A DNA stretch of 64,000 nt from Amycolatopsis dendrobii (GCF_014145675.1 NZ_JACGZW010000004.1:668088-732087); one strand, 5' to 3'; positions 8,564 to 17,594 are shown, numbered from the stretch's first letter. Translations and numbers: made by a program. The notes: a model not told the origin generated them from the letters alone.

Positions 8564-9592
8564 ATGATCAGCAGGAGACGATTCACCCAGATGTTCGCCG
8601 CCGGTGTGGCGGCGACCTCGCTCGCCGCCTGCTCGTCGCCTGCCGCCCCGCGGCCCGCCGCCGCTGGCGTTGACCTGCGTGCCGGTTCGGGCGAGCACAC
8701 CTCGCTGGGCACGCTCAAGCACGCCGACGCCGGTGTCGTTTCGATGGCATACGCGGAGTTCGGCCCGGCCAACGGAAAGCCGGTGCTGCTGTTGCACGGC
8801 TGGCCGTATGACCCGTACAGCTACGCCGATGTCGCGCCTCTGCTGGCCGCGCAAGGGTTCCGGGTGATCGTCCCGTTCCTGCGCGGGTTCGGTCCGACGG
8901 TGTTCAAGTCCGCGGACACGGTTCGCAACGGGCAGCAGACGGCCATCGCGCTCGACGTCGTCGCGCTGATGGACACGCTGAAAATCGACAAAGCCATTCT
9001 CGGCGGCTACGACTGGGGCTCGCGGACGGCTGCGGTGATCGCCGCGTTGTGGCCCGAACGGTGCCAGGCGGTCGTCCCGGTGAGCGGGTACATCGTCGCC
9101 AATCTCAAGGCCAATCTTCAGCCGCTGCCGCCGGCCGCCGAATTGGGCTGGTGGTACCAGTATTACTTCGCGACCGAGCGCGGCCGCGCGGGCTACGCGG
9201 CGAACCGGCACGATTTCAACAAGCTGATCTGGAAAACGGCTTCGCCGACGTGGCACTTCGACGACGCGACGTACAACCGCAGCGCCGCGGCGTTCGACAA
9301 TCCGGACCACGTCGCGATCGTCATCCACAACTACCGCTGGCGGCTCAGCCTCGCCCCCGGAGAACCGCGGTACGAGGCGCACGAACAGAAACTCGCCGCG
9401 GGCGCGACCATCGGCGTCCCGGCGATCACCCTGGCCAGCGACTTCGACGGCGCGGCCAAGGACGGCAAGGGCTACCGCGCCAAGTTCACCGGGAAGTACG
9501 AGCACCGGATCCTCGACGGCATCGGGCACAACGTGCCGCAGGAAGCGCCGCGGCCGTTCGCACAGGCGATCGCGGACGCGGCGAAGCTCTGA
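8564..9592 (+). CDS. Tat-exported lipoprotein alpha/beta hydrolase (epoxide hydrolase-like)
   Basis: 342 residues. The N-terminus MISRRRFTQM followed by LAAC (Cys23) combines a twin-arginine signal with a lipobox. The hydrolase part has the oxyanion region LLLHGWPYD and the nucleophile elbow GGYDWGS with Asp150 instead of Ser, as in epoxide hydrolases and haloalkane dehalogenases. The base is probably His in GIGHNVPQEA. It may hydrolyse epoxides or halides outside the membrane. It follows the LAL regulator in the same direction with 91 bases between. Substrate unknown. Confidence 0.85.
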   Translation: MISRRRFTQMFAAGVAATSLAACSSPAAPRPAAAGVDLRAGSGEHTSLGTLKHADAGVVSMAYAEFGPANGKPVLLLHGWPYDPYSYADVAPLLAAQGFRVIVPFLRGFGPTVFKSADTVRNGQQTAIALDVVALMDTLKIDKAILGGYDWGSRTAAVIAALWPERCQAVVPVSGYIVANLKANLQPLPPAAELGWWYQYYFATERGRAGYAANRHDFNKLIWKTASPTWHFDDATYNRSAAAFDNPDHVAIVIHNYRWRLSLAPGEPRYEAHEQKLAAGATIGVPAITLASDFDGAAKDGKGYRAKFTGKYEHRILDGIGHNVPQEAPRPFAQAIADAAKL

Positions 9593-9704
9593 CGATTCAT
9601 CGAAGTTTGATCGGGAGCGGATACTGTGCGCACGCCTCTCGCCGGAAACTGCTGTGCCCGTGGGGGAATCGGCAATCCCGGCGACCGTCGAACCGAGGAG
9701 TGCG

Positions 9705-10823
9705 ATGAGACGCAAAGCTTTCGGAGCCGTCGCGGTGGCTGTCGTCGCCGCCTTGACCGGTCTGGCCGGCCCGGCTTCCGCGGAGACTCCCGCCGAAATC
9801 CTTCAAGCGGGCGCCCAGGCCGGGGTCAGCGCCGGATACCCCGGCGTGATCGGGCTGGTCCGGAACGGCGAAAGCGCGCAATACATCCACGCCGGGTACG
9901 GAAATCTCACCACCAAGACTCCGGCGGACCCGAAAGCGCAGTTCCGGATCGGCAGCGACACCAAGGCGTTCACCGCCGCCGTCCTGCTGCTGCTGGAAGC
10001 CGAGGGCGAGCTTTCCCTCGACGATCCGATCGCCCGCTGGCTGCCCGGCGCGGTGAACGCCAACGGGAACGACGGAACCAAGATCACCGTTCGGCAGCTG
10101 CTGCACCAAACCTCCGGGCTGCCGGAGTACGCGGGCGACCCGCGGTTCCTCAACTCCTATGTCGCCAACACCAACCCGCGCCAGGCGTGGCCGCCGCAGA
10201 CGCTGGTGGACATCGCGACGTCGCATCCGTCGCTGGGCACGTCGTTCCACTACTCGAACACCAACTACGTCCTCGCCGGCATGGTGATCAAGGCGGTGAC
10301 CGGGAACGAACCGGCCGCGGAGATCCAGCGGCGCGTCTTCGAACCGCTCGGGTTGCGCAACACCTCGTTCCCGACCGCCGATCCCGGCTTGAGCGGCAAC
10401 TACCTGAACGGCTACTACATCTCGTTCGGCGCGTTCTACAACGACGTCACCGTCTCGAATGTGCAGGCGTTCGGGACCGCGGGCGCCATTGTGTCCACAG
10501 AGGACGATCTGGCGACCTTCGAACGCGCGCTGCTGAGCGGAAAACTCCTGCCGCCGCAGCAGCAGGCCGAGCTGAAGACGACGGTGCCGGCCGACGACGC
10601 GGGCAACCGGTACGGGCTGGGAATCGGCCTGTCGCCGACGGCCTGCGGGCTGGCCTGGAATCACAGCGGCGGGGTGCTGGGATATTACAACCTGTGGCTG
10701 ACCAGCGACGACGGCAGCAAACAGGTGCTGGTCGCGGCCAACGAGAACCATCTGGCCGGAGCCGCGACCCGGGGGCAGACCACGCTCGGCAACGCGGCGC
10801 TGAAGGCCTACTGCGCGTCCTGA
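9705..10823 (+). CDS. Secreted serine hydrolase of the beta-lactamase/DD-peptidase family
   Basis: 372 residues with a signal peptide (MRRKAFGAVA to GPASAE). The three penicillin-binding motifs are present: S84-D-T-K87 in RIGSDTKAF, Tyr-Ser-Asn in HYSNTNYV, and HSGG near residue 320 in place of KTG. This is the class C beta-lactamase/D-Ala-D-Ala carboxypeptidase fold (Streptomyces R61-like). It probably trims peptidoglycan peptides or hydrolyses an ester. The ATG at 9705 has a good ribosome binding site (GAGGAG) and begins the signal peptide; an upstream in-frame start is less likely. Confidence 0.88.
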   Translation: MRRKAFGAVAVAVVAALTGLAGPASAETPAEILQAGAQAGVSAGYPGVIGLVRNGESAQYIHAGYGNLTTKTPADPKAQFRIGSDTKAFTAAVLLLLEAEGELSLDDPIARWLPGAVNANGNDGTKITVRQLLHQTSGLPEYAGDPRFLNSYVANTNPRQAWPPQTLVDIATSHPSLGTSFHYSNTNYVLAGMVIKAVTGNEPAAEIQRRVFEPLGLRNTSFPTADPGLSGNYLNGYYISFGAFYNDVTVSNVQAFGTAGAIVSTEDDLATFERALLSGKLLPPQQQAELKTTVPADDAGNRYGLGIGLSPTACGLAWNHSGGVLGYYNLWLTSDDGSKQVLVAANENHLAGAATRGQTTLGNAALKAYCAS

Positions 10824-10951
10824 GCCTCGTCGAGTTCCGGCCGGGAAGGCGGGCGGCCGCCCGGCGAGTGGCACCAGCGTGATGCCGCGGTGACGGGCCA
10901 GTCCGATCCTGGAGCGAAAACGCGGTCAGGCGATCGGAAGCGAGGCGCGGT

Positions 10952-12484
10952 ATGCGGGCTCATGGCCACCGTCCGAGGAAGCACTCGCCTGGTCCGGCGC
11001 CCCGGGTCGCGCCGGAGGAAGCCCAGGAGACGCCGACCGCCGCGGCCGCGGATTTCAGTAATATCCCAGCGCACTCGTCTGGCGTACCGCTGCCGGCCGA
11101 GGTGCGGCGCCGGCTGGAGGAACGGTGGGGCGAGGACCTCGGCGGCGTCCGGGTGCACACCGGTCCCGAGGCGGCCCGGACCGCGCGGGACCTGGGCGCG
11201 GTCGCGTACACCTCCGGCGAGGACATCGTCGTGGCGGGCGATCCCGACGAGCACCTGCTGAGGCACGAGGCGGCCCACGTGGTGCAGCAGCGGCACGCCA
11301 GCCGCCTCGTGCCCGGTGTCAGTTCCCCACGAGATCCCGCCGAGCGGGCGGCCGAAGCGGGGGCGGTGGCGGTTCCCGGCGGGCGGGTGGCAGCGATCCA
11401 GCGGCAGGTCGACCGCACCGGAGAAAAAGCCGCCGCGACCCGTGACGAGGTCGAGAAGGTGCTCACCGCCTACCTCCAGCAGGTGCAGCAGGACCAGGGC
11501 GGGCAGACGCTGCACAATACCGACCAGGTGAAGTTCGCGGTCCTGTCGCTGTTCGCCGGCGACCCGGTGCGGATGGCGTCCGTTCAGGCCTGGTTGTCCG
11601 GGCCGGTGCCCGGCACGCCGGCGAGCTTCGCGCACGCGGTCGTCCGGCAGTTGCCCGCCGCCATCCCGGCGGGGCGGCTGGAGCAGGTGCGCGGTACTCC
11701 GGTGAAGCCGGACGCGGACAAGCGGCCGAAGAACGCGGGAGAAGCGGCCGGTGCGGTGATCGTCGATACGACCCTCGCGCCGATCCTCCGCCGGATGAAG
11801 CTGTCCGACGGCCTGAAGAAGCTCATCGTGGACGGTGCCAAATCGGCGGTCGCCTCGGGTTTGCTCGACCTGGTCGACACGGCGATGGCGCAGGCACGGA
11901 TCACCGATGCGGAGCGGGGCTCGATCCACAGCGCCGTGGCGGGCTTGATCAAACAGCAGCCGGGCAAGCCGATGGAGCGCCAGCAGGAGGGAGCGGGCAG
12001 TCCGTACGCGCAGATCGTGCCGCCGTCGATCGCGCCGCCGGTTCCGTCCGCGCCCGGCGAGCAAATCGTCAAGGGCCCGTCGATCCCGTTCGACTTCTCT
12101 CCTCGCAAAGACCCGCCCAAACCGGCCCTCGCGCCGGCTCCGCCGAGTCCGGCTGTCGTGGCCGCGGCCCGGCAGTTCGACCGGTTGGTGCTGACGCCAC
12201 CGGAGGCGCGCGGTACCGAGCGAGAAGGCGACTACGCCTTGCCGGCGGAGTTCGCCACCACCGTCGCGACGCTTCTCGATGACGCGCAGAAGAACAAGCG
12301 ATCCAGCGTCCGCATGGACCTCCCGGCGAGTTACCGGGCGGTGAAAGACCGCACCGCGCTTTTCCAGGAGATGAAGAAGATCTTCTTCGCGATGCGCGAT
12401 GCCCTGCCGCACCATGCCAGCCAGGTCGTCCAGATTTATCTGCTGGTGGAAGGACGCCAGGTGTACAGCTTCGAGCTGCATTAG
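10952..12484 (+). CDS. DUF4157 HExxH protein (putative metallopeptidase or eCIS-type effector)
   Basis: 510 residues, no signal peptide. Residues about 45-125 form a DUF4157 domain: PLPAEVRRRLEERWGEDL, VRVHTGPEAARTARD, and the zinc motif HEAAH (105-109) in LLRHEAAHVVQQ. DUF4157 domains are known at the N-termini of proteins linked to extracellular contractile injection systems. The rest (130-510) is helical, then Pro-rich (about 345-400), then a C-terminal block I do not recognise. No injection-system genes lie nearby, so this is an orphan. A peptidase or a toxin cargo are both possible. A GTG or ATG a few codons downstream could be the true start. Confidence 0.8.
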   Translation: MRAHGHRPRKHSPGPAPRVAPEEAQETPTAAAADFSNIPAHSSGVPLPAEVRRRLEERWGEDLGGVRVHTGPEAARTARDLGAVAYTSGEDIVVAGDPDEHLLRHEAAHVVQQRHASRLVPGVSSPRDPAERAAEAGAVAVPGGRVAAIQRQVDRTGEKAAATRDEVEKVLTAYLQQVQQDQGGQTLHNTDQVKFAVLSLFAGDPVRMASVQAWLSGPVPGTPASFAHAVVRQLPAAIPAGRLEQVRGTPVKPDADKRPKNAGEAAGAVIVDTTLAPILRRMKLSDGLKKLIVDGAKSAVASGLLDLVDTAMAQARITDAERGSIHSAVAGLIKQQPGKPMERQQEGAGSPYAQIVPPSIAPPVPSAPGEQIVKGPSIPFDFSPRKDPPKPALAPAPPSPAVVAAARQFDRLVLTPPEARGTEREGDYALPAEFATTVATLLDDAQKNKRSSVRMDLPASYRAVKDRTALFQEMKKIFFAMRDALPHHASQVVQIYLLVEGRQVYSFELH

Positions 12485-12602
12485 CGCGGCGCCGTTCCGG
12501 TCAGCGGCACCTGTCCCGCGTGGATTCCCAGCACCAGGGGGCCGCCGCCGATTTTCTCCGGGTCACCTCGTGACATGGACCGGTCACGGATGGTTCACTA
12601 TG

Positions 12603-12619
12603 TTAGGAAGTTTTCCTAA
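12603..12619 (+). promoter_or_regulatory. Palindromic operator before the chitosanase gene (CsnR-type)
   Basis: Perfect inverted repeat TTAGGAA-GTT-TTCCTAA, 24 bases before the chitosanase ATG. It closely resembles the operator I recall for the ROK regulator CsnR that represses chitosanase genes in Streptomyces until chitosan oligomers appear. No CsnR-like gene is in this window. Confidence 0.75.
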
Positions 12620-12642
12620 TGAAGGCTGGAGGTCGCCCGGTC

Positions 12643-13401
12643 ATGTCATCCTCCCGTAGGCGTTTCGCGGTGGTCGGCGCCGCTCTGGCGCTCGCCGTGC
12701 CGCTCGCGGTCAACTCCGCGCACGCGGAAACCGCTGATGCCGCCGCAAAGTCCTATACGGCCGCGCAGGTGCTGGCCGGCGTCAAGAAGAACAGCACGGA
12801 CGCGAACAAGGTCAATTCCAAACCGCACATCAACACCATGACGCGGGCCAAGAACGTCAACGTCTACCAGGTGGCGAAGGGCGTCTACGCCTACGGTTCC
12901 GGGCTGGCCGTCGACACCGACGGCAGCGACCCCGACCCCGATCCCGACCACCAGGGTTCGACGACTTTCAAGGACAGCAACGGAAAGTCGCTCGGCGCGC
13001 ACCACGTGCCGTTCTACGTCCTCGGCGACGACTGCTACGACAAGAAGAGCCCCTGCCCGCATTTCTTCTACAAGGAACACGGCATCAAGGGCCGTCAGTT
13101 CGCGCTGATGTTCTACCAGGGCAAGGTGATCGGCGCGATCTTCGGCGACACGCAGACCGCGAACGACCAGGACACTTCGGACAACGACTCGCGCGAATTG
13201 GGCGAGGCGTCGGTGAAGGCGGCTTCGCTGCTCGGCATGAACAGCAGCGGCACTGACGGCGGCGTCGACAACGGCGTGACCGTGGTGATCTTCTCCGGTT
13301 CGGACTGGGTCGTGAACGGCACGAACTCCACCCTGAACGCCACTGCCCAGGGCATGGTCACCAAGGCGCTGGACAGCCTCGGTGCGAGCATGGGCATCTG
13401 A
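12643..13401 (+). CDS. Secreted chitosanase, glycoside hydrolase family 75
   Basis: 252 residues: signal peptide 1-28 ending AHA, then the GH75 domain. Family marks are YGSGLAVDTDGSD, a Cys pair in DDCYDKKSPCP, and the catalytic region VIGAIFGDTQ followed by LGEASVKAA, in which Asp and Glu are the likely catalytic acids. GH75 enzymes cut chitosan endo-wise. The spacing between the two acids is longer than in the fungal enzyme. The ATG at 12643 has GGAGG ten bases before it; a further ATG at 12619 overlaps the operator and is rejected. A strong hairpin follows the gene. Confidence 0.9.
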   Translation: MSSSRRRFAVVGAALALAVPLAVNSAHAETADAAAKSYTAAQVLAGVKKNSTDANKVNSKPHINTMTRAKNVNVYQVAKGVYAYGSGLAVDTDGSDPDPDPDHQGSTTFKDSNGKSLGAHHVPFYVLGDDCYDKKSPCPHFFYKEHGIKGRQFALMFYQGKVIGAIFGDTQTANDQDTSDNDSRELGEASVKAASLLGMNSSGTDGGVDNGVTVVIFSGSDWVVNGTNSTLNATAQGMVTKALDSLGASMGI

Positions 13402-13419
13402 TCTCGGCGCTCCGTAAGG

Positions 13420-13472
13420 TCCGTGAAGGGCCCCTTGAGGGAATCGGATTCCCTCAAGGGGCCCTTCACGGA
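13420..13472. terminator. Bidirectional hairpin terminator, 25-bp perfect stem
   Basis: Perfect 25-base arms (13420-13444 and 13448-13472) with a CGG loop, placed between the convergent chitosanase and LLM oxidoreductase genes. The arm sequence (CCGTGAAGGGCCCCTTGAGG) is the kind of dispersed hairpin seen in Amycolatopsis genomes, from memory. Confidence 0.85.
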
Positions 13473-13485
13473 CATTGCCTCGGCC

Positions 13486-14316
13486 TCAGCGCGTCTGGCG
13501 TTCGATGTGGTCCTCCAGTTTGTCCAGGTATTGCCGCGTTTCCCGGTCCGGCAGGGGCGGCAGGGTGAAGGTCACCCGGTCCACTCCGGACTCGGCGTAG
13601 GCGGCGAGATCGGAGTCGCCGGTCGCTCCGCAGAGGGTTACGCGGATGTCGGCCCGGCCCTGGCCGGCGAGCCAAGACACGACGCGGCGCAGGTCCTCGA
13701 CCGGGGTTTTGGCGCGGGGCAGCCATTCGTCGCCGTAGCGGACGAGCCGGTCGAGCGCGGCCGGGCTTTCGCCGCCGATCGCGACGGGCGGATGCGGGCG
13801 TTGCACGGGTTTCGGCCACGAGCAGACCGGGTCGAAGTCGATGTGCTCGCCGTGGAATTCGGCCTCGTCGGCGGTCCAGATCGCTTTGAGCGCGGCGATT
13901 TTCTCGTTCAGCAGCGGACCGCGACGGCGCGGTTCGACGCCGTGGTTGCGCATTTCTTCGCGGTTCCAGCCGACTCCCACTCCGAAGAGGACTCGGCCGC
14001 CGGACAGGACGTCGAGCGTCGCGACCTCCTTGGCGGTCTGGAACACATCGCGCTGGGCCAGCAAGGCGACAGCGGTGCCGAGGGTGAGCGTGGTCGTTGC
14101 CGCGGAAGCGATGGCGAGGGCGACGAACGGATCGTAGGTGCGGTAGTACTCGCGCGGCAGTTCGCCGCCGCCGGACCAGGGCGTCTCCCGCTTGACCGGG
14201 ATGTGCGAGTGCTCGGTGACGAGAAGCGTTTCGAAACCGCGCTCCTCCAGGGCGCGGCCCAATGCGTCCGGGCGGATGCTCTCGTCGGTGACGAAAGTGT
14301 TGACGCCGAACTTCAT
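13486..14316 (-). CDS. LLM-class F420-dependent oxidoreductase
   Basis: 276 residues of the luciferase-like (LLM) TIM-barrel family. Marks include MKFGVNTFVTDES at the N-terminus, TEHSHIP, the strand LTLGTAVALLAQRDV, and the cofactor-binding VLFGVGVGWNREEM. Such proteins in actinobacteria use reduced F420 or FMN to reduce or oxidise small organic substrates. The ATG overlaps the TGA of the amidase remnant upstream (ATGA), so the two were once an operon. The substrate is unknown. Confidence 0.88.
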   Translation of the reverse strand: MKFGVNTFVTDESIRPDALGRALEERGFETLLVTEHSHIPVKRETPWSGGGELPREYYRTYDPFVALAIASAATTTLTLGTAVALLAQRDVFQTAKEVATLDVLSGGRVLFGVGVGWNREEMRNHGVEPRRRGPLLNEKIAALKAIWTADEAEFHGEHIDFDPVCSWPKPVQRPHPPVAIGGESPAALDRLVRYGDEWLPRAKTPVEDLRRVVSWLAGQGRADIRVTLCGATGDSDLAAYAESGVDRVTFTLPPLPDRETRQYLDKLEDHIERQTR

Positions 14317-15197
14317 GCGTCCTCCTGCGGATAGCTGAGCGCGGGTCGCAATTTCTCGATCAGAGCGCCGACCGCGAGCACTGTCGAGTCCGCGTGCCGG
14401 GCCCCGGCAATCTGGACGCCGGCCGGAAGGCCCCGCGAGGTGAGTCCAACCGGGACACTCAGGGCGGGTTGCCGCGACATGTTGAACGGGTAGGTGAACG
14501 GAGTCCACTGTGGCCAGTCGGTCAGTCCGCTGCCCGGTGGCACGTCGTAACCCGCGGCGAAGGGTTTGATCGGCACGGCCGGCGTGATCAGGACGTCGAA
14601 CCGGGTGTGGAATTCCCCCATGGCGACGCCGAGTGCGGCGAGTTCGCTTTGCGCGTCGAGATAGTCGGCCGTCGAATGCCGAGCGCCTCGTTCGATCAAC
14701 CTTTGCAGCCCTGGATCGAGCGGTTCCGTGCCGCCGTAGCGCCGGACGATGTGCGCGACGCCGACGGACCACAGTACGTCGAATGCGCGTGCGGGGTCCG
14801 GGAAATCAGGATCGGCTTCCTCGACGGGCAAGCCCGCCTCAGCCAAAGCGGCGACGGTGTCCGCGACAAGTGACGCGATCTCCGGCTGCACGTCCACGCG
14901 ACCCAGCGCCGGCGAGAACGCGATCCGGACGGGGTCCGCCGGCTCGCCGATCGTCGGTGTCCAGGAGGGATCGCGGTGGTCCCGGGCAGCCAGGAGGTCG
15001 GTCAGCGCGGCGACGTCGGCGACCGAACGGGCCATCGGTCCAGCGTGCGCCAGGGTGCCCAGGACGCTGGGCGGGTGCATCGGGATGCGCCCGTGTGTGG
15101 GCTTGAAACCCACCACCCCGCAGAAAGCGGCCGGGATGCGGACCGAACCGGCCGCACTGCTTGCGCTCACGCTGTGCCCTGCGCTGGCACCACGCAA
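14313..15197 (-). pseudogene. Amidase-signature enzyme, 5'-truncated
   Basis: The readable frame matches only the C-terminal 60% of an amidase: AAGSVRIPAAFCGVVGFKPTHGRIP contains the nucleophile Ser region, and the tail (PALSVPVGLTSRGLPAGVQI) is normal. The N-terminal part with the catalytic Lys and the Gly/Ser-rich cis-Ser loop is missing. An in-frame TGA lies just upstream (15201-15203) and the next gene begins at 15219. The remaining Gly-rich loop is also degraded. It is very unlikely to be active. The sequence joins directly to the two-component regulator gene, so a deletion removed the 5' part. Confidence 0.85.
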
Positions 15198-15218
15198 GTT
15201 TCAGGGGAACGGGAGCGC

Positions 15219-15896
15219 TTACCTCGACGACGGGTAGAACATCACCTCCGGTCTGCCGACCTTCCCGTATCGATGTCTTCGTTCCACCGCATGCTGCTCG
15301 ACGAGGTGCTCCAGATAACGTCGTGCCGTCACCCTGGACACCCCGGCGGCTGCTGCCGCGGAAGCCGCCGACAAGCCCTCCGGATTCGCTTTCACCACAG
15401 CTACCACGGCGCTCAGCGTGTCGACGTTCATTCCCTTCGGCAGCGTGGTCGCCGCCGGCTTGCGCAACGTCCCCAGAATCGCGTCCACTTCGGCCTGGCC
15501 GGTCACCTCGCCCGGCCGGGTCGCCTGTCTGCGGAACTCGGCGTAGCTGGCCAGCTTGTTGCGCAAGGAAGCCGGCCTGAACGGCTTGAGCAGATACTGC
15601 ACGACCCCGTGCGAGACCGCCGCGCGCACGGTCGCGAGGTCGCGGACTGACGTCACGGCGATGACGTCGATGTGCTTGTTCTCCGCGCGCAGGGCCTGGC
15701 AGACGCTCAGTCCGTCCGCGTCGGGCAGGCGGAAGTCGAGCAGAATCACGTCGACGTGGTGCTGCTCGCAGAACCGCAGGGCGTCTCGGGCGGTACCGGC
15801 CACGCCGACGACCCGGAACCCTGGAACCTTGCGGGCCTCCTGGGCGTGGATCTCTTGTGCGGCCAGGTCGTCTTCGACCACCAGCACGTCAATCAT
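15219..15896 (-). CDS. Response regulator, CitB/DcuR family
   Basis: 225 residues. The receiver domain has the acidic pocket VVEDD (residues 7-10), phospho-acceptor Asp54 in ILLDFRLPDADG and Lys104 in YLLKPF. The C-terminal region (about 155-220; GLSAASAAAAAGVSRVTARRYLEHL) is the helix-turn-helix of the CitB/DcuR branch, which controls uptake of citrate or C4-dicarboxylates. It overlaps the kinase gene by 8 bases and is its partner. No transporter or citrate gene adjoins the pair, so the target is unknown. Confidence 0.92.
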   Translation of the reverse strand: MIDVLVVEDDLAAQEIHAQEARKVPGFRVVGVAGTARDALRFCEQHHVDVILLDFRLPDADGLSVCQALRAENKHIDVIAVTSVRDLATVRAAVSHGVVQYLLKPFRPASLRNKLASYAEFRRQATRPGEVTGQAEVDAILGTLRKPAATTLPKGMNVDTLSAVVAVVKANPEGLSAASAAAAAGVSRVTARRYLEHLVEQHAVERRHRYGKVGRPEVMFYPSSR

Positions 15897-17502
15897 CCAG
15901 GCACCTGCGCAACGGAAGCCGGACAGTGAACACCGCGCCGTCGTCCCTGGCGACTTCGATGTGCCCGCGATAGCGCAACACGACCTGCCCGATCAATGCG
16001 AGACCGAGCCCGCGGCCGCCCGCACGGCTCACGGTCTTGGTGCTCCACCCGCGATAGCTCAGCTGGGGCAGGGATTCCGGGTCCACGCCGGCACCGGTGT
16101 CAGCGACCCGGATCATCAGTTCCTCGCCCGAGGCCCGCACGGTCACCGTCACTGTCGGCTTGCGCGTGCTCGAGCCGGCATTGGCCGACGCCGCGTCCAC
16201 CGCGTTGTCGATGAGATTGCCGAGCACTGTGACCAGATCGCCCGGTTCGACGGTGCAGTGCCCGTCCCATTCCGTGTCCTCGCTGATGGCCAACGCGACG
16301 CCGCGCTCATGCGCTTCCGCGGACTTGCCGAGCAGCAGCGCGGCCAGCACCGGCTCGGCCATTGCTTCGAGGATGCGGTCCGCGAGCTCCTGAGCCGTGG
16401 TGATATCCGTGGTCGCGAACTCGACAGCTTGTTCCGGACGTCCCAGTTCGACCAGGGAAACCACTGTGTGCAAACGATTCGCGGCTTCGTGCGCATATGC
16501 GCGCAGGGCGTCGGCGATGCGGCGGGCGGAGTTCAGTTCGTCCGTCAGCTCCAGCAATTCGGTCCGGTCTCGCAACGTCACCACGGTGCCCATCGCGTCG
16601 CCCCTGGAACAGACCGGAGACGTGTTGATCACCAGGATGCGCTGACCGGTCACGTGCACCTCGTCCGTCCTCGTCCGTCCGTCCGTCATGGCCGCGGAGA
16701 ACTCCTCGGGCACTTTCAGGCCGCTCACGGTCGCAGGGGATTCCTCGCCGATTCCCAGCAGTTCCCTGGCCGCGTTGTTGCACAACGTGATCCGGCCCTC
16801 CCGGTCGATCAGAAGCAGTCCTTCCCGGAATGCGTGCAGGGTTGATTCGTAGTAATCGAACATGCGGGACAAATCTCCGGGAGAAACGCCGCGGGTGTGC
16901 CTGCCCAGCCGGGCCGTGACCAGGCAGGTGCCTGTCATCCCGACACCGAGCACCAGCAGCGCCGTTCCGACCAGCAGGCTGAGCCGCTGCTGTAGCCGCG
17001 CGCCGATCGCCTGGACCGTGATGCCGACCGAAATCATGCCGATCTCGGTGCGTTCCGCATCGAAAACCGGGGCGACCGTGCGCACCGATCTGCCGAGAGT
17101 CCCCGTGTAGGTCTCGGAAAAGACCCGGCCCGCGCGCGCTTGCTCCGTGTTGCCCAGGTAATGCTGCCCGATTTGTTGCGGATTCGGGTGGCTGTACCGA
17201 ACTCCGTCCGTATTCATGATCGTGATGAAGTCGACGTGCGTCTCTGCTCGGACGCGTTCGGCCAGCGGCTGCAGCGCGCCGGCGGGATTCGCGAGGGTGA
17301 AGCCCGCCTGGACGTCAGGCCGGCCGGCGAGTTCGACCGCGAGCGCGGTCACGGTGTCCGTGGCGGCGCGTTCCTGGTTCCCAGACTCGTCGAGATACAC
17401 CAGAAGGGCGCCGCTCGCGACGAGGACAGCCATAAGCACCGCTTGAAGTACCAGCAACTGCTTCGCCACGCTCCAGGTGCGGCGAGGTCTGCCGGGCAGC
17501 AC
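15889..17502 (-). CDS. Sensor histidine kinase, CitA/DcuS family
   Basis: 537 residues. TM1 (about 14-36), an extracytoplasmic PASTA/PDC-like sensor (about 40-165, with VDFITIMNTDGVRYSHPNP typical of CitA/DcuS), TM2 (about 175-195), a cytoplasmic PAS (AFREGLLLIDREGRITLCNN), the H-box AHEAANRLH and a HATPase domain with DNAVDAA, DTGAGVD and GGRGLGLAL. It senses a small acid and phosphorylates the adjacent regulator. Start is GTG at 17500-17502. The H-box AHEAANRLH departs slightly from the usual SHEFxN pattern, as in other actinobacterial members. Confidence 0.92.
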   Translation of the reverse strand: MLPGRPRRTWSVAKQLLVLQAVLMAVLVASGALLVYLDESGNQERAATDTVTALAVELAGRPDVQAGFTLANPAGALQPLAERVRAETHVDFITIMNTDGVRYSHPNPQQIGQHYLGNTEQARAGRVFSETYTGTLGRSVRTVAPVFDAERTEIGMISVGITVQAIGARLQQRLSLLVGTALLVLGVGMTGTCLVTARLGRHTRGVSPGDLSRMFDYYESTLHAFREGLLLIDREGRITLCNNAARELLGIGEESPATVSGLKVPEEFSAAMTDGRTRTDEVHVTGQRILVINTSPVCSRGDAMGTVVTLRDRTELLELTDELNSARRIADALRAYAHEAANRLHTVVSLVELGRPEQAVEFATTDITTAQELADRILEAMAEPVLAALLLGKSAEAHERGVALAISEDTEWDGHCTVEPGDLVTVLGNLIDNAVDAASANAGSSTRKPTVTVTVRASGEELMIRVADTGAGVDPESLPQLSYRGWSTKTVSRAGGRGLGLALIGQVVLRYRGHIEVARDDGAVFTVRLPLRRCLDD

Positions 17503-17594
17503 GGCCCGGCCTCAGTCCGGGCGAGCCGTGCGGGCGCGACCGATCGTAGGAACTTGTCGTGCGATCACTGTTCGATCCCCCCGGGTATCGCGGA

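Noticed and set aside
15556..16845. Long plus-strand frame opposite the histidine kinase gene
   Set aside because: No recognisable domain; the kinase motifs on the other strand explain the open frame.
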